Source: Actinomycetes bacterium
GTDB taxonomy: Bacteria; Actinomycetota; Acidimicrobiia; Acidimicrobiales; RAAP-2
DNA length: 64,000 bases
Assembly: GCA_021827705.1 (NCBI GenBank)
Contig: JAKAUQ010000012.1
Span: 1 to 64,000, forward strand
Reading direction: 5' to 3'
Under the pieces are notes generated by a model. It was given only the letters and a program-made list of their open reading frames with translations, made no database searches and was not told the origin of the DNA. This document shows positions 17,846 through 25,334 of this stretch, piece by piece. Positions within the stretch are counted from its first letter, which is position 1. Every line of letters starts with the position of its first letter. Both the position numbers and the translations under genes were made by a program.

Positions 17846-17879
17846 CCCCCGGGTCCCGGAGGGCCGGTAGCGTCGACGC

Positions 17880-19043
17880 GTGAGTTCATCACACCGCGAG
17901 GCCCCCGTTCCCTGGGTCGAGCGGATCACGCCCACTACGTGGATGTCCATCGACGTCGCACTGGCCGTGTTGCTCGCCGCGGCCAGCCTCGGCCACCTCT
18001 ACGCCTTCCCCTCGTCCGTGCCGCGGGCCGTGCTCGTGCCCCTCGACCTCGCGGCAACGCTTCCGCTGGCGACGCGACGGCGCTTCCCCACGGCCAGCCT
18101 CGTCGTGGTCGGTCTGGCCCTGGCCGTCTCGACGGGGGCGGGCCGTTCCCTGGCTCCCGCACCGGTGATCGCCTTCCCCCTGTACTCGCTCACCCTCACG
18201 AGCGACCGACGGCGCTCTGTCTACGCCCTCGTCGCCGTCGAACTGGCCCTCCTCGGCGGGCTCGCCGCCGGAGCTCTGGCTCACCGCGCCCAGGGCGATG
18301 TGACCTTCAACCTCGTCCTCGCGGCGGCGAGCTGGGTCGTGGGCGACGCCGTGCGTACTCGCCGTGGGTACCTCGCAGAACAGGAGCGCGCTCGCCAGAG
18401 CCGGGCGCTCGACGACGCGACGCGCGCGATCGTCGAGGAGCGCCTGGCCATCGCCCGCGAGCTGCACGACGTGCTCGCCCACAGTCTGGCGGTCATCGCG
18501 ATCCAGTCGGGCGTCGGCCGCCACGTCCTCGACACCCAACCGGACCAGGCCCGGGCCGCGCTCGAGGTGGTCGAGACGACGAGTCGCTCCGCGCTCGACG
18601 AGCTACGTGGTGTTCTCGGCGCCTTGCGGGCCGACGACGTGGCTCGCGTTCCCACCCCGGGTGTGGCCGACCTCCAGGACCTCGCGAGCCGCGTCACGGA
18701 CGCGGGCACTCCCGTCGAGATCACCCGTCACGGTGACGTCGCCGCCCTGGCCCCTGGGCTGCAGCTGTCCCTCTACCGCATCGCGCAAGAGGCCCTCACC
18801 AATGTCGTCAAGCACGCTCCCGGGTCCCGCGCCCGCGTCGAACTCGACGTCGAGACGACGGGCGTGCGACTCGAGATCGTCAACACTCCCAGTGCCCGAA
18901 CCCGTCTGCCCGGGCCCCCGGGGCATGGTCTGGTAGGCATGCGCGAGCGAGCGAGCCTCTACGGAGGGACGCTTGACGCGGGCCCGCTCGCGCGCGGTGG
19001 GTTCGCCGTCACGGCCCACTTCCCGTCGCGGGGCTCGACGTGA
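17880..19043 (+). CDS. Sensor histidine kinase, DesK/NarL-partner type (HisKA_3)
   Basis: The protein has 387 residues from GTG 17880. Four or five membrane helices fill residues 20-150 with no large external loop, so it probably senses the membrane. The HisKA_3 motif ARELHDVLAHSLAVIAIQSG carries the phospho-accepting His. The ATPase domain has the N-box YRIAQEALTNVVKHA and the G-box GHGLVGMRERASLYGG. It partners with the response regulator that starts inside its stop codon. The divergent ABC transporter is the likely target. Confidence 0.88.
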   Translation: MSSSHREAPVPWVERITPTTWMSIDVALAVLLAAASLGHLYAFPSSVPRAVLVPLDLAATLPLATRRRFPTASLVVVGLALAVSTGAGRSLAPAPVIAFPLYSLTLTSDRRRSVYALVAVELALLGGLAAGALAHRAQGDVTFNLVLAAASWVVGDAVRTRRGYLAEQERARQSRALDDATRAIVEERLAIARELHDVLAHSLAVIAIQSGVGRHVLDTQPDQARAALEVVETTSRSALDELRGVLGALRADDVARVPTPGVADLQDLASRVTDAGTPVEITRHGDVAALAPGLQLSLYRIAQEALTNVVKHAPGSRARVELDVETTGVRLEIVNTPSARTRLPGPPGHGLVGMRERASLYGGTLDAGPLARGGFAVTAHFPSRGST

Positions 19044-19696
19044 GCATCCGCGTCCTCGTCGCCGACGATCAGGCCCTCATCCGGGCGGGATTCAGCGTCC
19101 TGATCAACTCCTCGCCCGACTGCCTCGTCGTCGGTGAGGCTGCCGACGGGGCGCAGGCGGTGCGACTGGCCAGTCGCACGCGGCCGGACGTGGTGCTGAT
19201 GGACGTACGCATGCCGGTCATGGACGGCGTCGAGGCGACCCGCCTCATCGGATCCGATCCGTCCCTCACCCAAACCCGCGTCATCATCTTGACCACCTTC
19301 GACCTCGACGAGTACGTCTACGAGGCCCTACGCGCCGGAGCGGGCGGGTTCCTGTTGAAGGACACGCCACCCGAAGAGCTCCTGGCCGCCATTCGCGTGG
19401 TCGCTCGCGGCGACGCCCTCCTCTCGCCGAGCGTCACCCGACGCGTGATCGCCCAGTTCAATCGGCTCGCTCCCCCGCCGAACTCACCGAGTCAAGACCC
19501 CTTCGCCGCCCTCACCGAGCGAGAGCGCGAGGTCCTCGTCGCGGTCGCCCGGGGACGGACCAACGCCGAGATCGCCGAGGAGCTGCACATGAGCGTCGCC
19601 ACCGTGAAGACCCACGTGAGCCGGATCCTGGCCAAGCTCGAGGCCCGCGACCGCACCCAGCTCGTCGTCCGGGCCTACGAGGGTGGGCTCGTCTAG
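19040..19696 (+). CDS. NarL/LuxR-family response regulator
   Basis: The protein has 218 residues. The receiver domain has the acidic pair near the start (VADDQALI), the phospho-acceptor Asp in VLMDVRMPVMDG, the conserved Thr in ILTTFD and Lys in LKDTPPEEL. The C-terminal LuxR-type helix-turn-helix runs from LTEREREVLVAVARG to VKTHVSRILAKL. It starts at GTG 19040, overlapping the kinase TGA by four bases. The likely binding site is the palindrome at 17830. Confidence 0.92.
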   Translation: MSIRVLVADDQALIRAGFSVLINSSPDCLVVGEAADGAQAVRLASRTRPDVVLMDVRMPVMDGVEATRLIGSDPSLTQTRVIILTTFDLDEYVYEALRAGAGGFLLKDTPPEELLAAIRVVARGDALLSPSVTRRVIAQFNRLAPPPNSPSQDPFAALTEREREVLVAVARGRTNAEIAEELHMSVATVKTHVSRILAKLEARDRTQLVVRAYEGGLV

Positions 19697-20090
19697 GTGC
19701 ATCGGTCCAACACGGGGGCTCCCCGGCCCTGGGCAGCGGCCCCGGCATGGTGGAGGCTGACCACAAGCCCACATCTCGGGGCCCCTCGCCTCGCCCGTAA
19801 CGCATCGATAACCCGCGGGGCTGCCGCATCCTCGTCGAGCGCGTCGCGGCAGGCTCGCCGATCAGCCACGGGGCCACGTCCCGGAGCGTCATCGAGATGC
19901 CCGCGAAAGATGAGGGAGACCTCGCGGCTCGTGACTCGCGAGCCGGCGACCGATACCGTGCGCGACCACGAGGTCGCGAGCCTCACGCCCCCGTGATGGT
20001 GACTCCTCGCGCGAAGGGGGCGGGGGTCCTATACACTCCGCCCTAGGCACCGAGCGAGATTGACGGGTGCCGAACGAGCCCGGAGGCGTC
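19697..20090. other. Spacer upstream of the SPFH gene; no supported gene
   Basis: A 97-codon minus-strand frame (19693-19986) crosses this stretch, but its codon third positions are less GC-rich than in neighbouring genes and its product is unrecognisable. An inverted repeat CGGCTCG (19925-19931) / CGAGCCG (19939-19945) is present. TATACA at 20030-20035 could be a -10 for the SPFH gene, about 55 bases before its start; no clear -35 is seen. Confidence 0.35.
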
Positions 20091-21035
20091 ATGGTCATGG
20101 GAGTTGTTCTCGCCATCATCGCCGCGGTCATCGTGCTGTTGGTCATTGCTAGCGTCGTGAAGTCCGTGCGGATCGTTCAGCAGGGCTTCGTCGGGGTCAT
20201 CACTCGCTTCGGTGAGTTCAAGGACATCAAGAATCCCGGTCTGACCTTCATCTTCCCGTTCATCGAGCAGATGCGCATCGTTGACGTCCGCGAGACACCG
20301 CGCACCGGTGACCGTCAGCAGGTCATCACGCGCGACAACGTCGCCGTCATCGTGAACGCCACGATCTTCAGCCAAGTCGTCGACGTGCGTCTGGCCCTGT
20401 TCACGAACTCCGACTACCTCGTGAGCGTGGACAACCTCGCCCGCACGTCGGTGCGCGCCGTCTTTGGCAGCATCACCCTCGACGAGGCATTCTCCCAGCG
20501 CGAGCGCATCGGCACGATGCTGCAGACCCAGATGGAAGAGGCGACCGACAAGTGGGGTGTGCGCATCAACCGCGTCGAGGTCCTCGAGATCACCCCACCC
20601 GACCAGATCCTCCAGGCGATGGCCCTACAGAAGCAAGCCGACCAGGAGAAGAGGGCGCGGATCCTCGAGTCCGAGGGACAGCAGCAGTCAGCCGTCAACG
20701 TCGCCGACGGCCAGCGCCAAGCGGCCATCAAGGAGGCCGAGGGCGCCCAGCAGGCGGCCATTCTGCGCGCGGAAGGCACCCGTCAGGCGTTGATCCTCGA
20801 GGCTGAGGGTCGAGCCCAGGCGATCACCACCGTCTATGCCGCCATCACGCAGCAAGCCCCCAGCCCCGAGCTGATCGCGATCTTGCAACTGGACACGCTC
20901 GCCAAGTTCGCCGCCAGCGAAAACGCCAAGCTGATCATTCCTGCGGAGAGCTCCGCCCTCCTGGGCGCCGCTCAGGCGATTCGCAGCGTGATGTCGGAGG
21001 TCGCTCCGGCCTCCCCATCAAGTGGAGCGGCCTAG
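20091..21035 (+). CDS. SPFH/band-7 (stomatin-like) membrane protein
   Basis: The protein has 314 residues from ATG 20091, chosen because GGAGG at 20082-20086 precedes it; an upstream GTG at 20067 and an ATG at 20097 are alternatives. One N-terminal membrane helix is followed by a band-7 domain (VKSVRIVQQGFVGVITRFGEF, FIFPFIEQM). A long helical region rich in Ala, Glu and Gln follows (KQADQEKRARILESEGQQ), typical of the coiled coil of QmcA/HflK-type proteins, which form ring-like membrane assemblies. It is convergent with an NfeD-type gene; stomatin and NfeD proteins usually work together. Confidence 0.9.
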   Translation: MVMGVVLAIIAAVIVLLVIASVVKSVRIVQQGFVGVITRFGEFKDIKNPGLTFIFPFIEQMRIVDVRETPRTGDRQQVITRDNVAVIVNATIFSQVVDVRLALFTNSDYLVSVDNLARTSVRAVFGSITLDEAFSQRERIGTMLQTQMEEATDKWGVRINRVEVLEITPPDQILQAMALQKQADQEKRARILESEGQQQSAVNVADGQRQAAIKEAEGAQQAAILRAEGTRQALILEAEGRAQAITTVYAAITQQAPSPELIAILQLDTLAKFAASENAKLIIPAESSALLGAAQAIRSVMSEVAPASPSSGAA

Positions 21036-21499
21036 ACCGATTCCACCCACAGGGTGGTGCCGTAGGCCTTGGTCACCTTGACTTGCACACCGGGGCTGAT
21101 CGGTGTTGGCGACTCCGTGACGGCGCGCCAGGACTCACCCTTGATCTTCACGCGGCCGGGATGCCCCTCATCACCGACGGCGTCCTCGACGAATCCGGTC
21201 ATGTTGGCGAGGCTGCTCGGCGCCGGTGTGCTGAGATCCACAACCGGCTTGTGCTCGAATCTACGCATCACCGCGGGTCGAAGCGAGGCCAGGGTCACGG
21301 CGGTCACGACGACGAAGACGACTGCCTCCACGGCGAAAGGCACGCTCGCTAAAGCGAGAAAAAAGGCGACAATCGAGCCCACCCCGACGAAGAGCGCAAC
21401 GAAGGCCTGCGTGTGAATCTCGGCGAAAATGCAGACCAGCAAGATGGCCAACCAGAAGAGTATCGCCACGAGCCGCAGTATAAGACCGCGCGTGCTCAC
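21032..21499 (-). CDS. NfeD-like membrane protein with OB-fold domain
   Basis: The protein has 155 residues. Three membrane helices occupy residues 8-75. After the motif NMTGFVEDAVGDEGHPGRVKIKGESW comes a small beta-barrel (OB-fold) of about 60 residues ending TTLWVESV, which is the short-form NfeD layout. NfeD proteins partner with stomatins in membrane quality control. Unusually, the partner SPFH gene is convergent rather than in an operon, and the two stop codons overlap (TAG on both strands within 21032-21035). Confidence 0.85.
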   Translation of the reverse strand: MSTRGLILRLVAILFWLAILLVCIFAEIHTQAFVALFVGVGSIVAFFLALASVPFAVEAVVFVVVTAVTLASLRPAVMRRFEHKPVVDLSTPAPSSLANMTGFVEDAVGDEGHPGRVKIKGESWRAVTESPTPISPGVQVKVTKAYGTTLWVESV

Positions 21500-21900
21500 T
21501 TCGGTCTCGAGTCACCCCCTCTGAGGATCCCGGTTCTCGTCTTCGCCGCGGGAGTCCCCGTGCGTCACGCGCATCGTGCACGGCAGCCGCTGGGCTGGAA
21601 GCGGGGAGGACGCGACGCTCGAGAAAGCCAGCAGGTGCCCTCGACTCGCCACCCACCGAGATACCGACTGGCTGGCACGGCGCGACGGGGCCCCACCGCG
21701 ACACCGCCGCCGCGTTGAGGCGCCCCACCACCCAACTTGGCCGAGCCCCAGCGCCCCAGCGCCCCAGCGTTCAGTGACCGCAGCGCTCGAGTGCTGTGTC
21801 GGTGCCGAATCGCCGGCGCGCCCGTGCGCCAGCCTTGATGGTGCCCCGCGACTCTGGTCACCGTGCTCGGGCGGACCCGACTCGCGCGCGACCGATCCGC
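21500..21900. other. Intergenic stretch with an 8-bp tandem repeat
   Basis: No gene is supported in these 400 bases. The octamer GCCCCAGC occurs three times in tandem at 21745-21768. Overlapping frames on both strands are short, basic and Pro-rich. The stretch could carry the promoter of the NfeD-like gene or a terminator of the YbjQ-type operon; I see no clear hairpin with a T-run. Confidence 0.35.
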
Positions 21901-22734
21901 TCAGCCCAGGGTCGCCGCGTCGAAGACGATGGCGGGGTCATCGAGTGAGACGGCGAGGGAGGGGCGCATACGGTGGTGCTCGCCGGCGACGAGACGGACG
22001 ACGGTGCCCCACGCCGTAAAGCCGACGGCGTGGGCGGCAAACGACATCGGGCCCTCGAGCACCTTCACCTCCACCACTCCCGAGCCGTGCAGGTCGATCG
22101 CCGATCGCTGCATTCGCTCCATGGCCAACTCCCGCGCGGTGTAGATGGCCTCGGTGAAGTTGGTCAGCTCGACGTTCTGGGACTGCTGGGCGATCGCGGC
22201 CCCGATGGTGCGCCGTGGGGCGTAGACGAAGCTGGCGCCGGTTGCCAGACCCAGCGGCTCCCAGCCGGCCAGCACCAGGCGAGCGAAGTCACGGCCGGAC
22301 AGATCCGACACGAACACGTGTTCATCGCCGACGCGGCCGGCCCCCACGGGTCGAACCGCGGTGCCGATCAGGGACACCGCGATGTGCGTCGAGAAGACGG
22401 ACCGCTCGATGTGGACACCCACGACACCGTGTCCACCGGCCGCCGCGGCCTCGTGGTGCAGACGACGTGTCGCCGCCGAGAACGCCTTGGCGTGGGCCTC
22501 GGCCGCCGCACTGATCTCGCCGAGCCCCCAGCTCCAGACACCCATCGGTATCGAGAACACCGAGTAGCCGCTCACCAGTTCGACCGCTTCCCACCCCATG
22601 GCGTGAAGGTTCAGCTCCTCGTCGATCGAGAGATCCGACGTCCTCACCTCAGAGGTCGCGGGCGCGACGGCGAGCGCGTTCACGGCGTCGCGCACGAGGG
22701 CGCGCAGCTCGTCGTGAGCACTCGTGCCGCTCAC
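21901..22734 (-). CDS. Tandem YbjQ/DUF74-like domain protein (third of operon)
   Basis: The protein has 277 residues and shows two copies of a two-part unit. Each unit is a 40-residue module starting SDLSxxxF or SDLSIDEEL and ending near a PVG- or VSG-type turn, followed by a YbjQ-like domain. In copy 2 the YbjQ signature is clear (TEAIYTARELAMERM, then GVVEVKV and GTVVRL). Copy 1 is divergent (HHEAAAAGGHGVVGVHIE, IGTAVRP). No membrane segment or signal peptide is seen. E. coli YbjQ-type domains form pentameric rings and are labelled heavy-metal-binding, but no metal function is established. GTG 22734 overlaps the previous gene's stop by four bases. Confidence 0.7.
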   Translation of the reverse strand: MSGTSAHDELRALVRDAVNALAVAPATSEVRTSDLSIDEELNLHAMGWEAVELVSGYSVFSIPMGVWSWGLGEISAAAEAHAKAFSAATRRLHHEAAAAGGHGVVGVHIERSVFSTHIAVSLIGTAVRPVGAGRVGDEHVFVSDLSGRDFARLVLAGWEPLGLATGASFVYAPRRTIGAAIAQQSQNVELTNFTEAIYTARELAMERMQRSAIDLHGSGVVEVKVLEGPMSFAAHAVGFTAWGTVVRLVAGEHHRMRPSLAVSLDDPAIVFDAATLG

Positions 22735-23594
22735 GTCAGCCGCACCGTCGGTTGCGGAGTCGGGAGCGCCTCGATGGCGCGAAACCGGCGAACACGGTTT
22801 CCGCGCAGCGTTGACCAGACCTCGAGGTCGCCGCGTTCGTGCTCGCGATCCACGACGTCGAGCCGTGCGGCGTGCAGGTCATCGCCGTGCAGCTGCGAGC
22901 GCGCCAGGGATCGGACGATGTCGCGAGACAGGGACTGGGCGCGCACCAATTGCTCGATCTCGACCGACGAGCTGGACGGCGACCACATGGTGAGCCCGCC
23001 CCCGCCCATCAGGTACTCGGTGATGCAGTAGGCGTAGACCCGCACCGACGCCACGGCGGCCACGACCGAGACCGGCACGAACCCCGACTCAAACAGCTTC
23101 ACCAGGCGCTGACCAGCCAGATAGGTCGTCCAGGGCGCACTCGGTGACGACGTGCTCGTCACCCGCACGGCGGTACCTCGCACGTGGAACTCGATGACGC
23201 CTGCTCCGGCGAGCGAGGTCTCGGTGTCGAGGACACCGACGACGCCGTGGGCACCGAGTCGCGTCGCCTCGTCGCGCATGCGATCGAGAGCCGCGGTAAA
23301 GCCGCCCGACCACGCCTGCTCCATCCAGGTCTGCTCGTAGTTCTGACCCCACATACGATGCTCGCCACCGACCATGCCGTGGGGGCACTGGTAGTTCTCC
23401 ACGTAGCCGCCCTGGCCACCCACCGGCTGACCCATCTGGGTCAGCCCCATCGCGTAGTTGCCAATCTGCATCGCGCAGAAGCCCTGGACGAGTCCCACGG
23501 GCTCGAGGCCCATCGCGAGGCACGCCGCGAACTCCGCGACGCTCAGGCCCGACGAGAAGCCGGCCGCCGCACCATCGTCAGGAGTCGCGACCAT
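22731..23594 (-). CDS. YbjQ/DUF74-like domain protein, diverged copy (second of operon)
   Basis: The protein has 287 residues. The first unit is complete: a SGLSVAEFAACLAMGLEPVG module, an insertion of about 45 residues rich in Gly, Tyr, Gln and Met, and a YbjQ domain with RMRDEATRLGAHGVVGV and VRGTAVRV. The second unit keeps the module (YLAGQRLVKLFESGFVPVS), but its YbjQ-like part has lost the GADGVVGV core. The inserted region carries CPH and several Met and His residues, which could bind metal. The ATG overlaps the upstream stop by one base (TGATG). The function is unknown. Confidence 0.68.
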   Translation of the reverse strand: MVATPDDGAAAGFSSGLSVAEFAACLAMGLEPVGLVQGFCAMQIGNYAMGLTQMGQPVGGQGGYVENYQCPHGMVGGEHRMWGQNYEQTWMEQAWSGGFTAALDRMRDEATRLGAHGVVGVLDTETSLAGAGVIEFHVRGTAVRVTSTSSPSAPWTTYLAGQRLVKLFESGFVPVSVVAAVASVRVYAYCITEYLMGGGGLTMWSPSSSSVEIEQLVRAQSLSRDIVRSLARSQLHGDDLHAARLDVVDREHERGDLEVWSTLRGNRVRRFRAIEALPTPQPTVRLT

Positions 23595-24391
23595 CAGTTG
23601 TCGAGCGAGATGATCGTGGTCGGTGTGGGCAGCGTGACGGCTTCGTCACCCCGCGTGACGGCGGTGCCGATGGCGAGGAACTCGATCGTGTGGGAGCCCC
23701 ACTGATGGGACTTCTCCTCGAGACGCACCCCGACGATCCCCGTTGCGCCGAGGCGAGCGGACTCGTCCTGCATACGCGTCATGGCGAGCTCGCGAGCCTC
23801 GTAGAGCGCCTGCGTGAAGTTCGGCAGCTCAACGTTCTGGCCGGTTGTGCTGAGCGCCTGTCCGAGTCCGCGGTGGGCGATGTGGTACACGCACGTGCCC
23901 ATGACGAGCCCCTGAGGGGCATACCCGGTCTGGGCCAGGGTCCAGAAGTCCTGGCCCGAGAGGTCCGACGTGAACGGCTTGCCCAACTTGTTGCGTCGCG
24001 AGACGCCGTCCTCGGCCTTCACCGCGGTGCCCACGGCGATGAACTCCGCCGCATCCTTGCCCCACTCGTAGTAGTTGACATCGAGACGCACCCCGACAAC
24101 CCCGTCAGCCCCGAGGGCGGCCGCCTCCTCTTCCATGCGGGTCATCGCTAACTCGCGCGCGTTGTACATCGCCTCGGTGAGCTTGGTCAACTCCTGACTC
24201 TGGCTCCACTTACGCGTCTGGATCCCCGTGTGGTAGATGGATGAGCCCATGACGAAACCCACCGGGTGGAATCCCGCCTCCTTGACGAGCAGGAACTCGT
24301 TGACCGACAGATCGGAGGTGAAGAGCCCGTGTTCGAGCTCCTCCAGCCGGCGGCCGGTCGCCTCGGGAAGATCGTTGACGGCGTCGCTCAC
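23594..24391 (-). CDS. Tandem YbjQ/DUF74 domain protein, best-conserved copy
   Basis: The protein has 265 residues with two well-preserved units. Unit 1: FTSDLSVNEFLLVKEAGFHP and VMGSSIYHTG, then TEAMYNARELAMTRMEEEA, LGADGVVGVRLDV and AVGTAVK. Unit 2: FTSDLSGQDFWTLAQTGYAP and VMGTCVYHIA, then TQALYEARELAMTRMQDES, LGATGIVGVRLEE and AIGTAVT. The internal repeat of about 125 residues is obvious by eye. YbjQ (DUF74) domains assemble as rings of ten-stranded barrels; two per chain suggest a larger or pseudo-symmetric ring. GTG 24391 overlaps the preceding stop by four bases. Confidence 0.78.
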   Translation of the reverse strand: MSDAVNDLPEATGRRLEELEHGLFTSDLSVNEFLLVKEAGFHPVGFVMGSSIYHTGIQTRKWSQSQELTKLTEAMYNARELAMTRMEEEAAALGADGVVGVRLDVNYYEWGKDAAEFIAVGTAVKAEDGVSRRNKLGKPFTSDLSGQDFWTLAQTGYAPQGLVMGTCVYHIAHRGLGQALSTTGQNVELPNFTQALYEARELAMTRMQDESARLGATGIVGVRLEEKSHQWGSHTIEFLAIGTAVTRGDEAVTLPTPTTIISLDN

Positions 24392-24789
24392 TGATTGCCT
24401 CCGATGACCAGATGCTCCAGGGCCTGACGGGTCGAGTCGCTGCGCTCTGCTTCACTGGCGAGTGCTGCGACCAGTCGGTTGATCCACTCGTCGGTGGCGA
24501 GCGTCTCGCTCCGGATGCGAATGCCGCCCGAGAGGTGGGCGATAACGCAGCGAAGGTTGGACCTCTCCACGAGGGCTTCGAAGCGTTCCTCTCCCACGGC
24601 GATGCGCACCGAGCGCAAGGCACTCGCCTGCCGGAAGTGCCCGCCCGTGACGGAGGTCTGCAGGCGCTCGCCGAGGGCGTCAGCCAGACCATCGACGAGG
24701 GCGCGCAGGAGCGCTTGGACGTCGCTCGCGTTCGCGCGCAGCGTCGACGCCGCCGCGGCGAGGTCCATGGAATCATCCGCGGAGGCCAC
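24388..24789 (-). CDS. Small helical protein, first gene of the YbjQ-type operon
   Basis: The protein has 133 residues with no recognised domain. It starts with an acidic N-terminus (MASADDSMDL), is Ala/Leu/Arg-rich and predicted mostly helical, and has a central strand-like part (SVRIAVGEERFEALVE, CVIAHLSGGIRI). There is no signal peptide or membrane segment. It leads the operon and its stop overlaps the next start, so it is probably made in fixed ratio with the YbjQ-type proteins and may be their partner or regulator. This is inferred from position only. Confidence 0.6.
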   Translation of the reverse strand: MASADDSMDLAAAASTLRANASDVQALLRALVDGLADALGERLQTSVTGGHFRQASALRSVRIAVGEERFEALVERSNLRCVIAHLSGGIRIRSETLATDEWINRLVAALASEAERSDSTRQALEHLVIGGNQ

Positions 24790-25334
24790 GTCGCGACCTT
24801 ACCGCTCGAACACGACGAATCATCAGCGCCCCACTACGTGGCTGATGCGTCGCCGGGAGCCAGCAAATGGGTGCTGCTTCGATTGAGGGAGTCGCGTCTA
24901 CCACCCGTGGTCCAGATGCGCACTGATCACTGTCTCGCACGTGCCGATGGGTCCCGAAGTGGGCCCACGCCCTAGGACTGGCCACGCACCAGCCCGGTCT
25001 TCACGAAGCTCGCGAGCACGCTCACCGGCAGATGGGCCAGCTCGGCGCGTGGGTCCCTCCCGGGGGCTCGACGTTCACGAACGAGGTGTCGGTCGGGGTC
25101 CGTCCCGCTTCGACAGCTCCGGCGAAGCGGCCATCTTCACGACGCCCGTGGCCGGTGGCGACGGGGAAGCTGGTGCGAGGCTCGCATCGACGGGGGCTCG
25201 AAAGACGGCGACGGCGACGCTGGAGCTCGAAGGTGCGCCGCCACCGACTAGAGTGGCCCGAGCGTCTGGCACACCGTTGGGCGCGGGCCGATTCCGATGT
25301 CTTCCGAGTTGGTTCACCACTGACGAGGAGCATC
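24790..25334. other. Spacer between the YbjQ-type operon and helicase; possible remnant
   Basis: The plus-strand frame of the helicase is open upstream of its start, but that part is Arg/Ser/Thr-rich and does not resemble a helicase. On the minus strand near 24973-25100 a protein-like tail appears across one frame change (TSFVNVEPPGG, then AELAHLPVSVLASFVKTGLV ending at TAG about 24973). This may be the 3' end of a decayed gene. Nothing else is recognisable. The promoters of both flanking divergent units should lie here. Confidence 0.35.

Noticed and set aside
19693-19986. 97-residue minus-strand open frame
   Set aside because: Third-position GC is lower than in neighbouring genes and the product is unrecognised; kept only as a note in the spacer entry.
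25032-25334. N-terminal extension of the DEAD-box helicase
   Set aside because: It has no helicase-like sequence, and GTG 25335 has a ribosome-binding site where homology begins.
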